Source of the DNA: Pedobacter sp. N36a
Lineage (GTDB): Bacteria; Bacteroidota; Bacteroidia; Sphingobacteriales; Sphingobacteriaceae
Direction: 5' to 3'
NCBI RefSeq assembly: GCF_014472395.1
Contig: NZ_JACSZW010000009.1
Location: 62,001-126,000 of the forward strand
Length of the DNA: 64,000 bases
Under the pieces are notes generated by a model. That model was not told where the DNA came from, did not search any database, and saw only the letters and a list, made by a program, of their open reading frames with translations. Shown here piece by piece: positions 32,553 through 42,243 of the stretch. The position numbers were made by a program, and so were the translations under genes. Position 1 is the stretch's first letter, and the number at the start of each line of letters is the position of its first letter.

Positions 32553-33539
32553 TTAAATGGATAAAACCTTAGTCATTTCTAACAGGTCGCTTTCCAATTT
32601 AAAAGTGTGCCTGGTTAGCGCTTCGTCTATACTCGTCGTCTTTATATCATTTCCACGTAATCCAACCATTTGCATGGTACTTCCTTTCAACAATTCATTT
32701 ACAGCTGCAAAGCCTAAACGACTGCCTAAAATTCGGTCGAAACTACTTGGGCTACCTCCACGTTGCAGGTGGCCTAATATCGTAACTTTCGTATCATAGT
32801 GGTTAAAACTCTCTTTTACCTTTTTCGCAACATCATAAGCACCACCGGCTTTATGGCCTTCTGATACAATGACAATACTCGAAGATTTCTTGGTAGATGC
32901 ACCAATTGCCAATTGTGAGATCAGTTCATCCAGGCTGGTTTCTTTTTCCGGTAGGAGTACTGCTTCTGCGCCGCTGGCAATCGCACTTCTCAAGGCAATA
33001 CATCCCGAATCTCTGCCCATTACTTCAATAAAGAATAAACGGTCATGGGAATCGGCAGTATCTCTGATTTTATCTATTGCTTCAATAACGGTATTTATTG
33101 CCGTATCGTATCCTAAAGTGAAATCTGAGCCGTATAAATCATTGTCGATCGTGCCTGGAATTCCAATTACACGAATTCCGAACTTCTTTCCAAAAAGCTG
33201 TGCGCCTGTAAATGTACCATCACCTCCAATCACTACCAAGCCGTCAATATCACGGGCTTTTAAGTTTTCAAAAGCCAGCTGCATTCCTTCTTCAGTCTTA
33301 AACTCTAGGCAACGCGCTGTTTTTAAAATGGTACCACCTAGGTGTATGATGTTACTAACGGATCTTGCGTCCATTGGATTGATGTTATTATTGATCAAGC
33401 CCTGATAGCCCTGCAAAACCCCAAACATGTTGATTCCATTGTATATGCCGGTACGTACTACTGCTCTAATGCAGGCGTTCATCCCTGGAGCGTCTCCTCC
33501 AGATGTCAATACGGCGATATTTTTAATATTTGGTTTCAT
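32553..33539 (-). CDS. pfkA: ATP-dependent 6-phosphofructokinase
   Basis: A 328-residue enzyme phosphorylating fructose 6-phosphate to the 1,6-bisphosphate. The ATP site shows TSGGDAPGMN (12-21) and GGDGT (105-109, the Gly form typical of ATP use), and the catalytic base Asp132 lies in PGTIDND (128-134). EVMGRDSG and the C-terminal GHLQRGGSPS substrate block are intact. It is the first gene of the operon; on the minus strand TATATTCG at 33558-33551, one mismatch from TAnnTTTG, is a possible -7 box just upstream. Confidence 0.97.
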   Translation of the reverse strand: MKPNIKNIAVLTSGGDAPGMNACIRAVVRTGIYNGINMFGVLQGYQGLINNNINPMDARSVSNIIHLGGTILKTARCLEFKTEEGMQLAFENLKARDIDGLVVIGGDGTFTGAQLFGKKFGIRVIGIPGTIDNDLYGSDFTLGYDTAINTVIEAIDKIRDTADSHDRLFFIEVMGRDSGCIALRSAIASGAEAVLLPEKETSLDELISQLAIGASTKKSSSIVIVSEGHKAGGAYDVAKKVKESFNHYDTKVTILGHLQRGGSPSSFDRILGSRLGFAAVNELLKGSTMQMVGLRGNDIKTTSIDEALTRHTFKLESDLLEMTKVLSI

Positions 33540-34102
33540 GATTTGTGATTACGAATATAGCGTGTATTTTTTACACTAAGTAATTTATTTTTTATTTTCC
33601 TATGTAATTAGGATGCAAGTGTATTTTTTTGCCTCAATGTTTAAAAATTTAATATTTTTTATAGGTTGATCAAAGATATTGTTGCTGTAATGATTTAGCA
33701 GCGCCAGGAAAAACAAAGTTTCAGGCCATCATTTCTACAAAAATCAGCATCTAATCTTTATAAACAAGATTCATCATCCCTGCATCCGAAGGATTAGCGC
33801 ATGCAATATAGAAAACACGACTGAAAAATCCGACTCATAACCTCATTTCCTGCCAGTTTCTTTTGCAACATTATTTTTATAATTATACTTTTCATTTTGT
33901 TTTTAACTTAAATCCTGTTAATCTTGTTAAAACGAGATCTTATTTAAGAACTTTATAGATTAAACCCGAGTGAAGGGGATGGAAAGTACAGCAGCGGGTG
34001 TAAGGGAAAAGAATAGAAAAGATAAATAATCTACAAAAATTAACGCCTTAATTTAATTCAAGGCAGATTGAAAAATAAGTTTGATAAATAAAATTAGATA
34101 TT
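33540..34102. other. 563-bp divergent intergenic region
   Basis: Between pfkA and the Nudix regulator gene. AT-rich, no gene, tRNA or stable hairpin seen. It should carry both promoters; only the near-match -7 box of pfkA was noticed. Confidence 0.5.
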
Positions 34103-34792
34103 TTGAAAGAAGTCTTACCAAAGTTTAATTCCACTTTCTCGATTGATTGTGTGCTGTTTGGATTTGATGAAGGAGAATTGAAAATTCTTTTGATTGAAAG
34201 AAATGAAGAACCATTTAAGGACTGGTGGGCATTGCCAGGAAATATAGTTGGAGAAGACGAAAGTTTAGACCAGTCGGCCTCCCGTATTTTGCATGAGCTA
34301 ACCGGTTTAGGGGATGTTTATATGGAACAATATTACACTTTTGGGGATGTAAACCGACATCCACAAGGAAGGGTAGTTAGTATTGCCTATTATGCGCTAT
34401 TGAGATTAGGAGGCGATAAAGCCCTGAAACCACTGAGCAATTATGCCAAACAAGCCCATTGGATTAATGTGAATAACTTACCAAAGCTGGCATTCGATCA
34501 TCAGCAGATCTTCGATAAAGGGCTAGAGAAAATTAAAAGAAGAATCAAACACCAGCCTATTGCTTTTGAGCTGTTACCGGAGAAATTTACCCTCACACAA
34601 TTGCAAAATGTGTATGAGATTATCCTGAGTAAAAAACTGGATAAAAGAAACTTTAGAAAAAAGATGCTGAGCTTCGGCGTGTTGAAAGACCTGGAAGAAA
34701 AACAAAAAGGAGTAAGCTTCAGAGCCGCAACCTTGTATAAATTCGACAAGCGTAAATACGCCAAATTATTTGGCAAAGAGATCTCTTTTTAA
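34103..34792 (+). CDS. NrtR-like Nudix-domain transcriptional regulator
   Basis: A 229-residue protein: N-terminal Nudix fold (about 12-140) and C-terminal winged HTH (about 150-229, with KFTLTQLQNVYEIIL and LDKRNFRKKML helices), the layout of NrtR/AraR-type regulators. The Nudix box is degraded (RILHELTG where catalytic members have RELxEETG), consistent with ligand sensing rather than hydrolysis. Translation must start at TTG 34103 because no in-frame ATG precedes the domain. Ligand and targets unknown; NAD precursors or sugars are the known ligands in the family. Confidence 0.85.
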   Translation: MKEVLPKFNSTFSIDCVLFGFDEGELKILLIERNEEPFKDWWALPGNIVGEDESLDQSASRILHELTGLGDVYMEQYYTFGDVNRHPQGRVVSIAYYALLRLGGDKALKPLSNYAKQAHWINVNNLPKLAFDHQQIFDKGLEKIKRRIKHQPIAFELLPEKFTLTQLQNVYEIILSKKLDKRNFRKKMLSFGVLKDLEEKQKGVSFRAATLYKFDKRKYAKLFGKEISF

Positions 34793-34809
34793 TCTCCATA
34801 ACTCATCAA

Positions 34810-34848
34810 CAAAATGGCCGAGGCATGATTTATGCCGCGGCCATTTTG
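34810..34848. terminator. Bidirectional terminator, Nudix / beta-barrel genes
   Basis: A stem of 16 bp with one mismatch (AAAATGGCCG-A-GGCAT / ATGCC-G-CGGCCATTTT) and 5-base loop, between convergent genes, with T-rich sequence on both sides. Confidence 0.85.
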
Positions 34849-34861
34849 TTTCATTTCTTTT

Positions 34862-37579
34862 TTATTTCCCCTTGTGCATAGTAATTTTATACTGGTAGGT
34901 AGCTAAAAAGTACCGCTTAAGGATCTGCTGTTGAGAGGTGCCTACAGAATTTTCATTTGCATACTGGTATACAGAAATGCTTTGATCCAAGAGGTCAAAT
35001 ACAGAGAGTTTTAATTGACCACGGTCCTTTTTTAACATTTGAATAGTAACGGCAAGGTTTAGAATATTAGCGCTTTTAGAAAAACCTTGTGTGATTTTTG
35101 GATTATAGTTGAAATTATACTTACTATCGATGATGATTCTTTTTGGCCACCTCAAGGTCAGCTCTGCTCCAATATTGTGTGATGGATTGTTAATAGTCTT
35201 ATAATTAACCATCTTATAAGTCGTAATCGAATGGTTAAAATCGTACTTCGTCTTGATACTGAATAAGGATTGGTAGTTAAAATTGATTCCCTGACCAGCT
35301 CCAAGGTAGTAATTGTACTGTATGCCTTCATCTTGATTTAAGTAGAAAGCGTTTCGATTCATATTAAAAGAGAAATTATTATTTAACCCAATTTGCCAAT
35401 CCTGAGATTTTTTAAATTGCTTACCAATATGCCCTCCCACATAACCATTAATACTACCATTTTTATTGATTGGGGTGGTTGTGCTGGCGCCATTGGCATC
35501 TATCGTGTTTTTTTCTATCGTATTGTTTTCCGAGAAGGTTAATCCACCATACATATTGAAATTGATTTGTTTTTCATGGCTATACTTATAGATATTTCCT
35601 GATAGTTCACGATTGTATTTGGGCTTAAGATCTGGGTTTCCGATATACTTTTGCAGTTGGGTATATTCTCTTATAATGGGTTGTATTTGGGCGATTCTAG
35701 GTTGTTCAATGTTTTCTGTATAGGATATAGAAAAGCTGGGCCCCTCTACTGCTATAGCAGGAAATAAGTTGAAGTATTTTTGATGCTGATCTTCCACATC
35801 CCGGTTGAACTTGTTTTTTACATTTTGAAGCGCCACATTAACACCGATTTTGATACGGTATTCTTTTGCAAAGGTGTAAGAAAGCTGTGGCCTTAGGTTT
35901 TCGGACCAGGTAGTTCTGCTCAAGTCGCTGCTTTGGTTTACCAACAAGAGGTTGTAAAGATCGTTCTCTGGGTTTTTATCATAGCTCGATATTTTTTCTG
36001 AGGAATTTGCATAGTTCGCTCCAGCATTCAGTTCAAGCTGTAGGGTTTCGGTAAATGGATAGCTGTAATCGACGCTGATAGCTGCATTATTTGATTTGTC
36101 ATTGTTGTTTTCTAATCGATCAAAAAGCTCCGGTTTGATGGCTTCTACGTAAGATTTTAAATCGTACAGGGAGAAACTTTTTGAGGTATTTTTATTTAAG
36201 TATAGGGAATGCTGGATATTGATCGACTCGCCTTCCTTTCTTAGTCGCCTGTAATAGGAAGCTTTATGAGAAAACTCGCTGTTATTCCGTTTGGAATTTG
36301 AATTGTTAAGCAGGTCACTCAGTTTCGGATGCAGCGTGTTGAAAGTATTGCTAGCAGCAGCACCTTCTTGTTTGTCAAAGCCGAGATTCAGCTGTGGCTG
36401 ATATTTAAATTGATTTAAGGTATCAGGATACCATTCAATTAAGCCACCAATGGCGTGTTTATCCTTACCGATCCATCTCGCGGAAGTAGAAGCGGATGTG
36501 ATTTTCAGGTCTGCTAAGTTTTGTTCATTAAAAGTGCTGGAAGCAGAGGTCGTATTCGTATTGGTATAGAAGTAGCTCAGGTTGCTTTTTAATTTTTTTT
36601 CATAATTGTTATTAATGTTAAGGCCGCCAGCGGTTACCTTTTCCATATTGCCACCCCAATTTCTACCGCCAAAGGTGCCGTCGTAATATCCGGAACCACC
36701 AGAGCGGTTAAAACCTCCCATATTGTACAATTCATCCTGAGAGAAACCTGTTTTATTCAGGTTATTGGATAATCCGATTAGGCTCACCTGCAGTGTATCT
36801 CTGAAGTTACTCAGAATGCCGCCAGTCTCATAGCGGTCGCGGCTACCTCCACCGCCATAAAATTTGCCTATAGTGCTTTTCTTGATTTTGCTTTTTAATT
36901 TAAGGTTGATTATTTTAGTTACTTTCATTGCACTAATCTTGTGACCAGGATCGTTTTCCCGATCATCATAAATCTGAATCTGATCCAATAAATCAGCATC
37001 GAGATTTCGCGTGGCTACCAATGGATCGTTTCCAAAGAACTCCTTGCCATCAATCAGAAGTTTACTGACCTTCTTTCCATTCACAAGAATGGAACCGTCA
37101 GTGTTGACTTGTACACCCGGTAGTTCTCTCAGCAACTCTTCTACCACAGCATTAGGCCTGGTTTTGAAAGCTTCAGTATTAAATTCTATGGTGTCTTTTT
37201 TGACCACTATCGGTGATCTTTCCCCCTGAATAACTACTTCTTTCAACTGAGTGCCCTTCAACAGCAACCTGCCAAAGTCTTTGATTTCCCCTGCTTTTAA
37301 TTCCAGATGCTGTTTATGTGTAGGATAACCCACATAAGAAATAATCAGTTTTGTAGGGCGATCTATGGGAATGCCCGATAAATTAAAACCTCCCTTTTTA
37401 TCAGATAAGGTATAAGAGATTAAAGTGGTGTCTTTTGAGTTGACCACCGCAATAGTGGCAAATTCTATAGGTGCATTACTGTTGGAATCAGCTAAAGAAC
37501 CTTTTATAGTGGCTTTATTTTGTGCGTAGGTATTGGACGCTATTAAAAATAGCAGGAGAGCAGCTGAAATTTTAAACAT
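34862..37579 (-). CDS. Outer membrane beta-barrel protein with CarboxypepD-like and plug domains
   Basis: A 905-residue outer membrane protein related to TonB-dependent receptors. Signal peptide 1-19 (ends TYAQ), a carboxypeptidase-regulatory-like beta domain (about 22-105: KATIKGSLADSNSNAP, GTQLKEVVI), a plug-like region (110-220: VVEELLRELPGVQV, LLIDGKEFFG), and a large C-terminal OMP_b-brl_3 barrel. It lacks a SusD partner next door and probably has no TonB box of the classical kind. The gene is preceded by an 11-copy tetranucleotide repeat only 17 bp before its ATG, which may modulate its expression. Confidence 0.85.
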   Translation of the reverse strand: MFKISAALLLFLIASNTYAQNKATIKGSLADSNSNAPIEFATIAVVNSKDTTLISYTLSDKKGGFNLSGIPIDRPTKLIISYVGYPTHKQHLELKAGEIKDFGRLLLKGTQLKEVVIQGERSPIVVKKDTIEFNTEAFKTRPNAVVEELLRELPGVQVNTDGSILVNGKKVSKLLIDGKEFFGNDPLVATRNLDADLLDQIQIYDDRENDPGHKISAMKVTKIINLKLKSKIKKSTIGKFYGGGGSRDRYETGGILSNFRDTLQVSLIGLSNNLNKTGFSQDELYNMGGFNRSGGSGYYDGTFGGRNWGGNMEKVTAGGLNINNNYEKKLKSNLSYFYTNTNTTSASSTFNEQNLADLKITSASTSARWIGKDKHAIGGLIEWYPDTLNQFKYQPQLNLGFDKQEGAAASNTFNTLHPKLSDLLNNSNSKRNNSEFSHKASYYRRLRKEGESINIQHSLYLNKNTSKSFSLYDLKSYVEAIKPELFDRLENNNDKSNNAAISVDYSYPFTETLQLELNAGANYANSSEKISSYDKNPENDLYNLLLVNQSSDLSRTTWSENLRPQLSYTFAKEYRIKIGVNVALQNVKNKFNRDVEDQHQKYFNLFPAIAVEGPSFSISYTENIEQPRIAQIQPIIREYTQLQKYIGNPDLKPKYNRELSGNIYKYSHEKQINFNMYGGLTFSENNTIEKNTIDANGASTTTPINKNGSINGYVGGHIGKQFKKSQDWQIGLNNNFSFNMNRNAFYLNQDEGIQYNYYLGAGQGINFNYQSLFSIKTKYDFNHSITTYKMVNYKTINNPSHNIGAELTLRWPKRIIIDSKYNFNYNPKITQGFSKSANILNLAVTIQMLKKDRGQLKLSVFDLLDQSISVYQYANENSVGTSQQQILKRYFLATYQYKITMHKGK

Positions 37580-37596
37580 GAAGAGGGCGTTGTAGG

Positions 37597-37640
37597 GTTT
37601 GTTTGTTTGTTTGTTTGTTTGTTTGTTTGTTTGTTTGTTT
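37597..37640 (-). repeat. (GTTT)11 microsatellite before the beta-barrel gene
   Basis: Eleven perfect GTTT copies (AAAC on the coding strand), 44 bp, ending 17 bp upstream of the ATG at 37579. A near-consensus -7 box (TATACTTG, minus strand 37675-37668) lies just beyond it, so the repeat would be in the 5' untranslated region or promoter spacer. Tetranucleotide repeats of this length slip readily. Confidence 0.9.
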
Positions 37641-37732
37641 TCTTTTTAGGAAAAACATTTAGTTACCCAAGTATACTGCATTTTCGTAACGATGTGTAGT
37701 TAAATTATGTTAAAACGTTTATTGGTTAAAAA

Positions 37733-37765
37733 AAAAGAGGATACCTGATTCAGGTATCCTCTTTT
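37733..37765 (-). terminator. Strong intrinsic terminator of kinase gene
   Basis: A 16-bp perfect inverted repeat (37733-37748 with 37750-37765) followed on the minus strand by nine T. It ends transcription of the kinase gene whose stop is at 37786. Confidence 0.9.
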
Positions 37766-37785
37766 ACTTTATAGTAATTATGTGA

Positions 37786-38643
37786 TTATTTATTCACAGT
37801 ATTCATGTGGTAGTCCACTAAATCATCTATAGGAGAACGGATCACTTTACCAACGCCCATTTCGTATCTATCCGCCACTTGGCTTAAAATATCTCTGAAG
37901 CTATAACCTACAGATCCAACACAGTTTAACGTGTACTCTTTATAGTTTGGATAATGAATCACCAAATTCTCAAAGAATGCTGTAAATGCGAAATCTACTG
38001 TAGAGAAGGTATAATCTTCGTAATTGTCTTTATAGTCATATAAGAACTTGCTGAAACCAGCACAAAAACGATTCGGAAGTGGTTTATTATAAATGTGGTC
38101 AAAAATGTCCTCATTCGTTAAGGCGAAGTTATCATAGAAACTTTCTCTTAAACCTTTAGGCATATAACCTTTCATGTAATCACTAAGGATTCTTTTTCCG
38201 ATATAACATCCACTACCTTCATCACCCAGGAAATAGCCCAGAGAATCAATGTTCATGGTAATGTCTTTACCGTCATACAAACAAGAGTTTGTACCTGTGC
38301 CTAATATCGCTGCAAAACCAGGCTCATCACCTAGTAAAGCACGGCATGAAGCCAATAAATCGTGTCCTATGTTGATCTTTGCATTAGGAAAAACCTGCTG
38401 CATAGCATCTGCTACAATCTTGCGCTTGGCATCTGTTGAACAACCTGCACCATAGTAATTTACTTCGGTAAGTTTATCAGTTTCTAAATGATCCGGAAGA
38501 GATTTTCTTAACGAACCAACAATATATGCTGTGTCTGAAAAGTATGGATTGTATCCCTCTGTATTAAATAGAATTTTTCTGCCTGCTTCATTAATTAAAC
38601 ACCAATTGGTTTTGGTTGAACCACCATCTGCAATAACTATCAT
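37786..38643 (-). CDS. BadF/BadG-type N-acetylglucosamine kinase-like protein
   Basis: A 285-residue ASKHA kinase with an intact phosphate-1 loop ADGGSTKTNW (Asp6), ATP-binding AILGTGTNS, LGYFLGDEGSG, and a conserved GHDLLASCRALL helix. The family includes glucosamine and N-acetylglucosamine kinases; in Bacteroidota it probably phosphorylates amino sugars from cell-wall or chitin recycling. It is monocistronic and ends in a strong terminator. The paralogue at 31708 is degenerate, making this the likely active copy. Confidence 0.85.
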   Translation of the reverse strand: MIVIADGGSTKTNWCLINEAGRKILFNTEGYNPYFSDTAYIVGSLRKSLPDHLETDKLTEVNYYGAGCSTDAKRKIVADAMQQVFPNAKINIGHDLLASCRALLGDEPGFAAILGTGTNSCLYDGKDITMNIDSLGYFLGDEGSGCYIGKRILSDYMKGYMPKGLRESFYDNFALTNEDIFDHIYNKPLPNRFCAGFSKFLYDYKDNYEDYTFSTVDFAFTAFFENLVIHYPNYKEYTLNCVGSVGYSFRDILSQVADRYEMGVGKVIRSPIDDLVDYHMNTVNK

Positions 38644-39101
38644 CTTAATTTGTTTTTTTCGGGATAAAAGTAAATAATCCTAACACTTTTGTAGGGTTTT
38701 TTTTCATAAATTTAATTCTTTGGTTTAAGATTTTAAATAATTTTCCGCCTTTATTATGCAAATAAGGCCGTTTTTGCTCGTTTTATTTATTGATTTAAAG
38801 TTACCATATTGTTAAAAAAACACTAAGCCTAAAATACACTTGTTATTTTGAAATCCAAATTTAAAATCAAGCATTTACCGGAATTGATATTTTAATTGGG
38901 AGAAAAGGACTTTTTGTGAATTTAAAAAACCTTGATTAAGGAGTAAATAAACGTTTTAGTCGCCTTAAAAGCTATTTTTTTATAAAAGACACTTATTATT
39001 GATTTAATGTAATTATCTCGTTAGCTCAGTGGATTTTGTACTGCACCTCTTTTTAACGACATTTAAAAAGTTAATATTTGTAGACAAGGTTATAACATAA
39101 G
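38644..39101. other. 458-bp divergent intergenic region
   Basis: AT-rich region between the kinase and threonine aldolase genes. No gene found. GTTAGCTCAGTGG at 39019-39031 looks like the D-arm of a tRNA but no acceptor, anticodon or T-arm follows. Confidence 0.5.
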
Positions 39102-40145
39102 ATGATAGGAATAAAGATTGATTTGAGAAGCGATACCGTGACCAAACCAGCGGCAGGCATGCTGGAAGCAATGATGACAGCGAAGGTTGGTGATGATGTT
39201 TTCGGAGAAGACGAAACCGTTCATCAGCTGGAAACAAAGCTGGCCACAATGTTTAATATGGAAGCCGGATTGTTTTGCCCCTCAGGAACAATGACCAATC
39301 AGATCGCCATCAAATGTTTTACCCAGCCTATGGATGAGGTGATTTGTGACCAGACCGCACATGTATACCGATATGAAGGTGGTGGGATTGCTTACCATTC
39401 GTTGGCCTCTGTCAGATTGCTAAATGGCCCGCGTGGTATCATCAGCCCAGAAATGATAGAGCCAGAAATCAATGACGAAAATATTCATTATCCAAATTCA
39501 AGCCTGGTGGTTTTAGAAAATACCGTCAACAAAGGGGGAGGTGCTTGTTATCATTTGGCCCAAATCGAACCCATCCACACCTTATGTAATATTAAAGGAC
39601 TAAAACTACACCTTGATGGTGCCAGAATATTTAACGCCCTCGTGGCTACCGGAAATTCGGCAAAACATTATGGACAATACTTCGACGGTATTTCTGTCTG
39701 TCTTTCCAAAGGATTAGGTGCCCCTGTAGGCTCCGTTTTATTGGGCAGCAAAGAGACGATTAGAAAAGCACTGAAAATTCGTAAAGCATTTGGAGGTGGC
39801 ATGAGACAATCCGGATTTCTGGCTGCGGCTGGTATTTACGCACTGGATCACCATGTGCAAAGGTTATCTATTGATCACGATCATGCTAAATCTCTAGCTG
39901 CGGCACTAAAACAAGTCAATTATGTGGTATCAGTGATGCCCGTGGAAACAAATATTGTAATTTTTGAAGTCGCATCAGGCTTTAAAGCAGAAAATATTGT
40001 CCATCTCTTGGCCGAAAAGGGTATTGCCTGCAATACTTTCGGACCTAAAACAGTCCGCATGGTGACACATCTTGACATTTCCTCCGAGATGATCGACCGC
40101 GCCATAGAAATCATTTTACATTTACATCCTTCTGCCCATAAATAA
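39102..40145 (+). CDS. ltaE: Low-specificity L-threonine aldolase
   Basis: A 347-residue PLP enzyme cleaving L-threonine or allo-threonine to glycine and acetaldehyde. IDLRSDTVTKP (6-16) opens the fold, DDVFGEDETV follows, HLDGARIFNA holds the PLP-binding Asp, and SVCLSKGLGAPVGS holds the Schiff-base Lys203. Length and motifs match the family. It is followed 7 bp later by the biotin carboxylase gene, so they are probably cotranscribed, though there is no obvious metabolic link. Confidence 0.93.
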   Translation: MIGIKIDLRSDTVTKPAAGMLEAMMTAKVGDDVFGEDETVHQLETKLATMFNMEAGLFCPSGTMTNQIAIKCFTQPMDEVICDQTAHVYRYEGGGIAYHSLASVRLLNGPRGIISPEMIEPEINDENIHYPNSSLVVLENTVNKGGGACYHLAQIEPIHTLCNIKGLKLHLDGARIFNALVATGNSAKHYGQYFDGISVCLSKGLGAPVGSVLLGSKETIRKALKIRKAFGGGMRQSGFLAAAGIYALDHHVQRLSIDHDHAKSLAAALKQVNYVVSVMPVETNIVIFEVASGFKAENIVHLLAEKGIACNTFGPKTVRMVTHLDISSEMIDRAIEIILHLHPSAHK

Positions 40146-40152
40146 CCTTTAC

Positions 40153-41640
40153 ATGAAGAAAATTTTGATAGCCAATAGGGGCGAGATTGCCTTGCGTATC
40201 ATGCGCTCTGCACGTGAAATGGGGATTAAAACCGTAGCTGTTTATTCAGAAGCCGATAGAACTGCACTTCATGTGCGCTATGCCGATGAAGCCGTCTGCA
40301 TCGGACCGGCTGCATCAAATCAAAGTTACCTGCTTGGGAAAAAAATCATTGAAGCCTGCCAGATTACCGGCGCTGATGCAATCCATCCAGGTTACGGTTT
40401 CTTGTCAGAAAATGCTGGTTTTGCAAGACTAGTGAAGGCCGCTGGCCTGATACTAATCGGTCCAACACCGGAAGCAATGGAAATCATGGGAAATAAGCTT
40501 TCTGCAAAAGCGGCGGCATTGAAATACAAGATTCCAATGGTTCCAGGAACCGAAGAGGCCATTACGGATATTGAAGAAGCAAAATCCAGAGCGGTAGCAG
40601 TAGGTTTTCCTATCCTGATCAAAGCCGCTGCTGGCGGTGGTGGAAAAGGTATGCGTGTGGTAGAAAAAGTAAGTGATTTTGAAGAGCAAATGCAACTGGC
40701 TGTGAGCGAAGCCACTTCGGCTTTTGGTGATGGTGCCGTATTTATTGAACGTTACGTTTCTTCACCCCGACATATAGAAATACAGGTGCTGGGCGATGCC
40801 CATGGTAACATTGTGCATCTTTTTGAGCGGGAATGTTCTGTTCAGCGCAGACATCAAAAGGTGATCGAAGAAGCGCCTTCGAGCGTGCTTACAGTAGAAA
40901 TTCGAGCAAAGATGGGTAAATGTGCGGTAGATGTAGCCAGATCAGTGAACTATGTAGGGGCAGGTACTGTGGAATTTATTCTCGATGAAAACCTCGATTT
41001 CTTTTTTTTGGAAATGAATACCAGGCTTCAGGTAGAACATCCGGTAACGGAATTGATCACAGGACTGGATCTTGTCAAAGAGCAGATTAAAATAGCGAGA
41101 GGCGAAGTACTTTCCTATGCACAGGAAGACTTGAAGATTCATGGTCATGCCATTGAATTGAGGGTATATGCGGAAGATCCAGATAATAATTTCTTACCTG
41201 ATATAGGAGTGCTTGAAGTATATCAGACACCAAAAGGAAATGGGGTACGTGTAGATGATGGTTTTGAACAAGGCATGGAAATCCCTATTTATTACGATCC
41301 AATGATCGCCAAATTGATTACTTACGGTCAGAACCGGGAGGAGGCAATAGAAAGAATGGTTAGGGCTATTGACGAATATCACATTACCGGGATAAAAACT
41401 ACGCTGGGTTTTGGTAAATTTGTCATGCAGCATGAAGCCTTTAAATCAGGGAATTTCAACACACATTTTGTGAGTAAATATTTTAGTCCGGACCGGATGA
41501 AGCTTAATGATGAAAATGAAGCGCTGATGGCAGCAGTCGTCGCTGCAATAACTTATAAAAAGAAACCCAATGTATTGATTGCTGAACCTCAGGGACAGCA
41601 AATCAGCAATTGGAAAAGAAACCGTACAAAATATAATTAG
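40153..41640 (+). CDS. accC: Biotin carboxylase subunit (acyl-CoA carboxylase type)
   Basis: A 495-residue biotin carboxylase that carboxylates the biotin of a separate carrier protein with ATP and bicarbonate. KKILIANRGEIALRIMRSARE, the Gly-rich AAAGGGGKGMRV, CSVQRRHQKVIEEAPS, EMNTRLQVEHPVTE and the YDPMIAKLI end are all present. It is about 45 residues longer than typical AccC, with a C-terminal tail (IAEPQGQQISNWKRNR) that lacks a biotinyl lysine motif. No carrier or carboxyltransferase gene is adjacent, so acetyl-CoA versus propionyl-CoA use cannot be decided here. Confidence 0.9.
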   Translation: MKKILIANRGEIALRIMRSAREMGIKTVAVYSEADRTALHVRYADEAVCIGPAASNQSYLLGKKIIEACQITGADAIHPGYGFLSENAGFARLVKAAGLILIGPTPEAMEIMGNKLSAKAAALKYKIPMVPGTEEAITDIEEAKSRAVAVGFPILIKAAAGGGGKGMRVVEKVSDFEEQMQLAVSEATSAFGDGAVFIERYVSSPRHIEIQVLGDAHGNIVHLFERECSVQRRHQKVIEEAPSSVLTVEIRAKMGKCAVDVARSVNYVGAGTVEFILDENLDFFFLEMNTRLQVEHPVTELITGLDLVKEQIKIARGEVLSYAQEDLKIHGHAIELRVYAEDPDNNFLPDIGVLEVYQTPKGNGVRVDDGFEQGMEIPIYYDPMIAKLITYGQNREEAIERMVRAIDEYHITGIKTTLGFGKFVMQHEAFKSGNFNTHFVSKYFSPDRMKLNDENEALMAAVVAAITYKKKPNVLIAEPQGQQISNWKRNRTKYN

Positions 41641-41643
41641 CAG

Positions 41644-42243
41644 ATGTTTACAGGAATTATTGAAACATTAGGAGAAATCACAACGATAAAAGAAGAAGGT
41701 ACTAATCTTCATTTTACCGTTCAATCGGAATTGAGTATCGAATTAAAGATTGATCAAAGCGTGTCCCACAATGGGGTATGCTTAACGGTTGTGGCTTTGA
41801 CAGACCATTCACATGCAGTAACAGCCATTCAGGAAACCCTGGAAAAGAGTAATCTGGCCCATTTAAAAGTAGGGAGTAAAGTGAATCTGGAGCGTTGTAT
41901 GCAGATGAACGGACGACTGGACGGACATATTGTACAGGGCCATGTAGACCAGACCGCCATCTGTGTGAAAAGAGAAGAGTTAGATGGCAGCTGGGAATAC
42001 CGCTTTAAATACGAGGCACAAAATGGAAATGTTACCGTAGAAAAAGGCTCTGTTTGTGTCAACGGAATCAGTTTGACCGTGGTAGATTCAGCAGCTGATG
42101 AGTTTTCTGTTTATATCATTCCCTATACTTTTGAGCATACTAACCTTCATCAGGTGAATGCTGGCGATACCGTAAACCTTGAATTTGACATTATCGGTAA
42201 ATATGTAGCCCGTTTAGTCGGCCGTACAGCATTACCGCTTTAG
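41644..42243 (+). CDS. ribE: Riboflavin synthase, alpha subunit
   Basis: A 199-residue enzyme that dismutates 6,7-dimethyl-8-ribityllumazine to riboflavin. It starts with the invariant MFTGIIE and holds two lumazine-binding beta-barrel repeats (1-95 and 98-190); VSHNGVCLTVV in the first and VCVNGISLTVV in the second mirror each other. It begins 3 bp after the biotin carboxylase stop and ends overlapping the convergent TPR gene by 12 bp. Confidence 0.96.
   Translation: MFTGIIETLGEITTIKEEGTNLHFTVQSELSIELKIDQSVSHNGVCLTVVALTDHSHAVTAIQETLEKSNLAHLKVGSKVNLERCMQMNGRLDGHIVQGHVDQTAICVKREELDGSWEYRFKYEAQNGNVTVEKGSVCVNGISLTVVDSAADEFSVYIIPYTFEHTNLHQVNAGDTVNLEFDIIGKYVARLVGRTALPL

Noticed and set aside
32869..33405. 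178-codon frame opposite pfkA
   Set aside because: Antisense to an intact phosphofructokinase; low-complexity Ser/Pro/Ile composition typical of shadows.
39016..39060. tRNA-like sequence GTTAGCTCAGTGG
   Set aside because: Matches a D-arm consensus, but no acceptor stem, anticodon arm or TTCGA T-arm follows within 80 bases.
40392..40715. Two antisense frames in the biotin carboxylase gene
   Set aside because: The + strand encodes the ATP-grasp core; the antisense frames lack starts and composition of genes.
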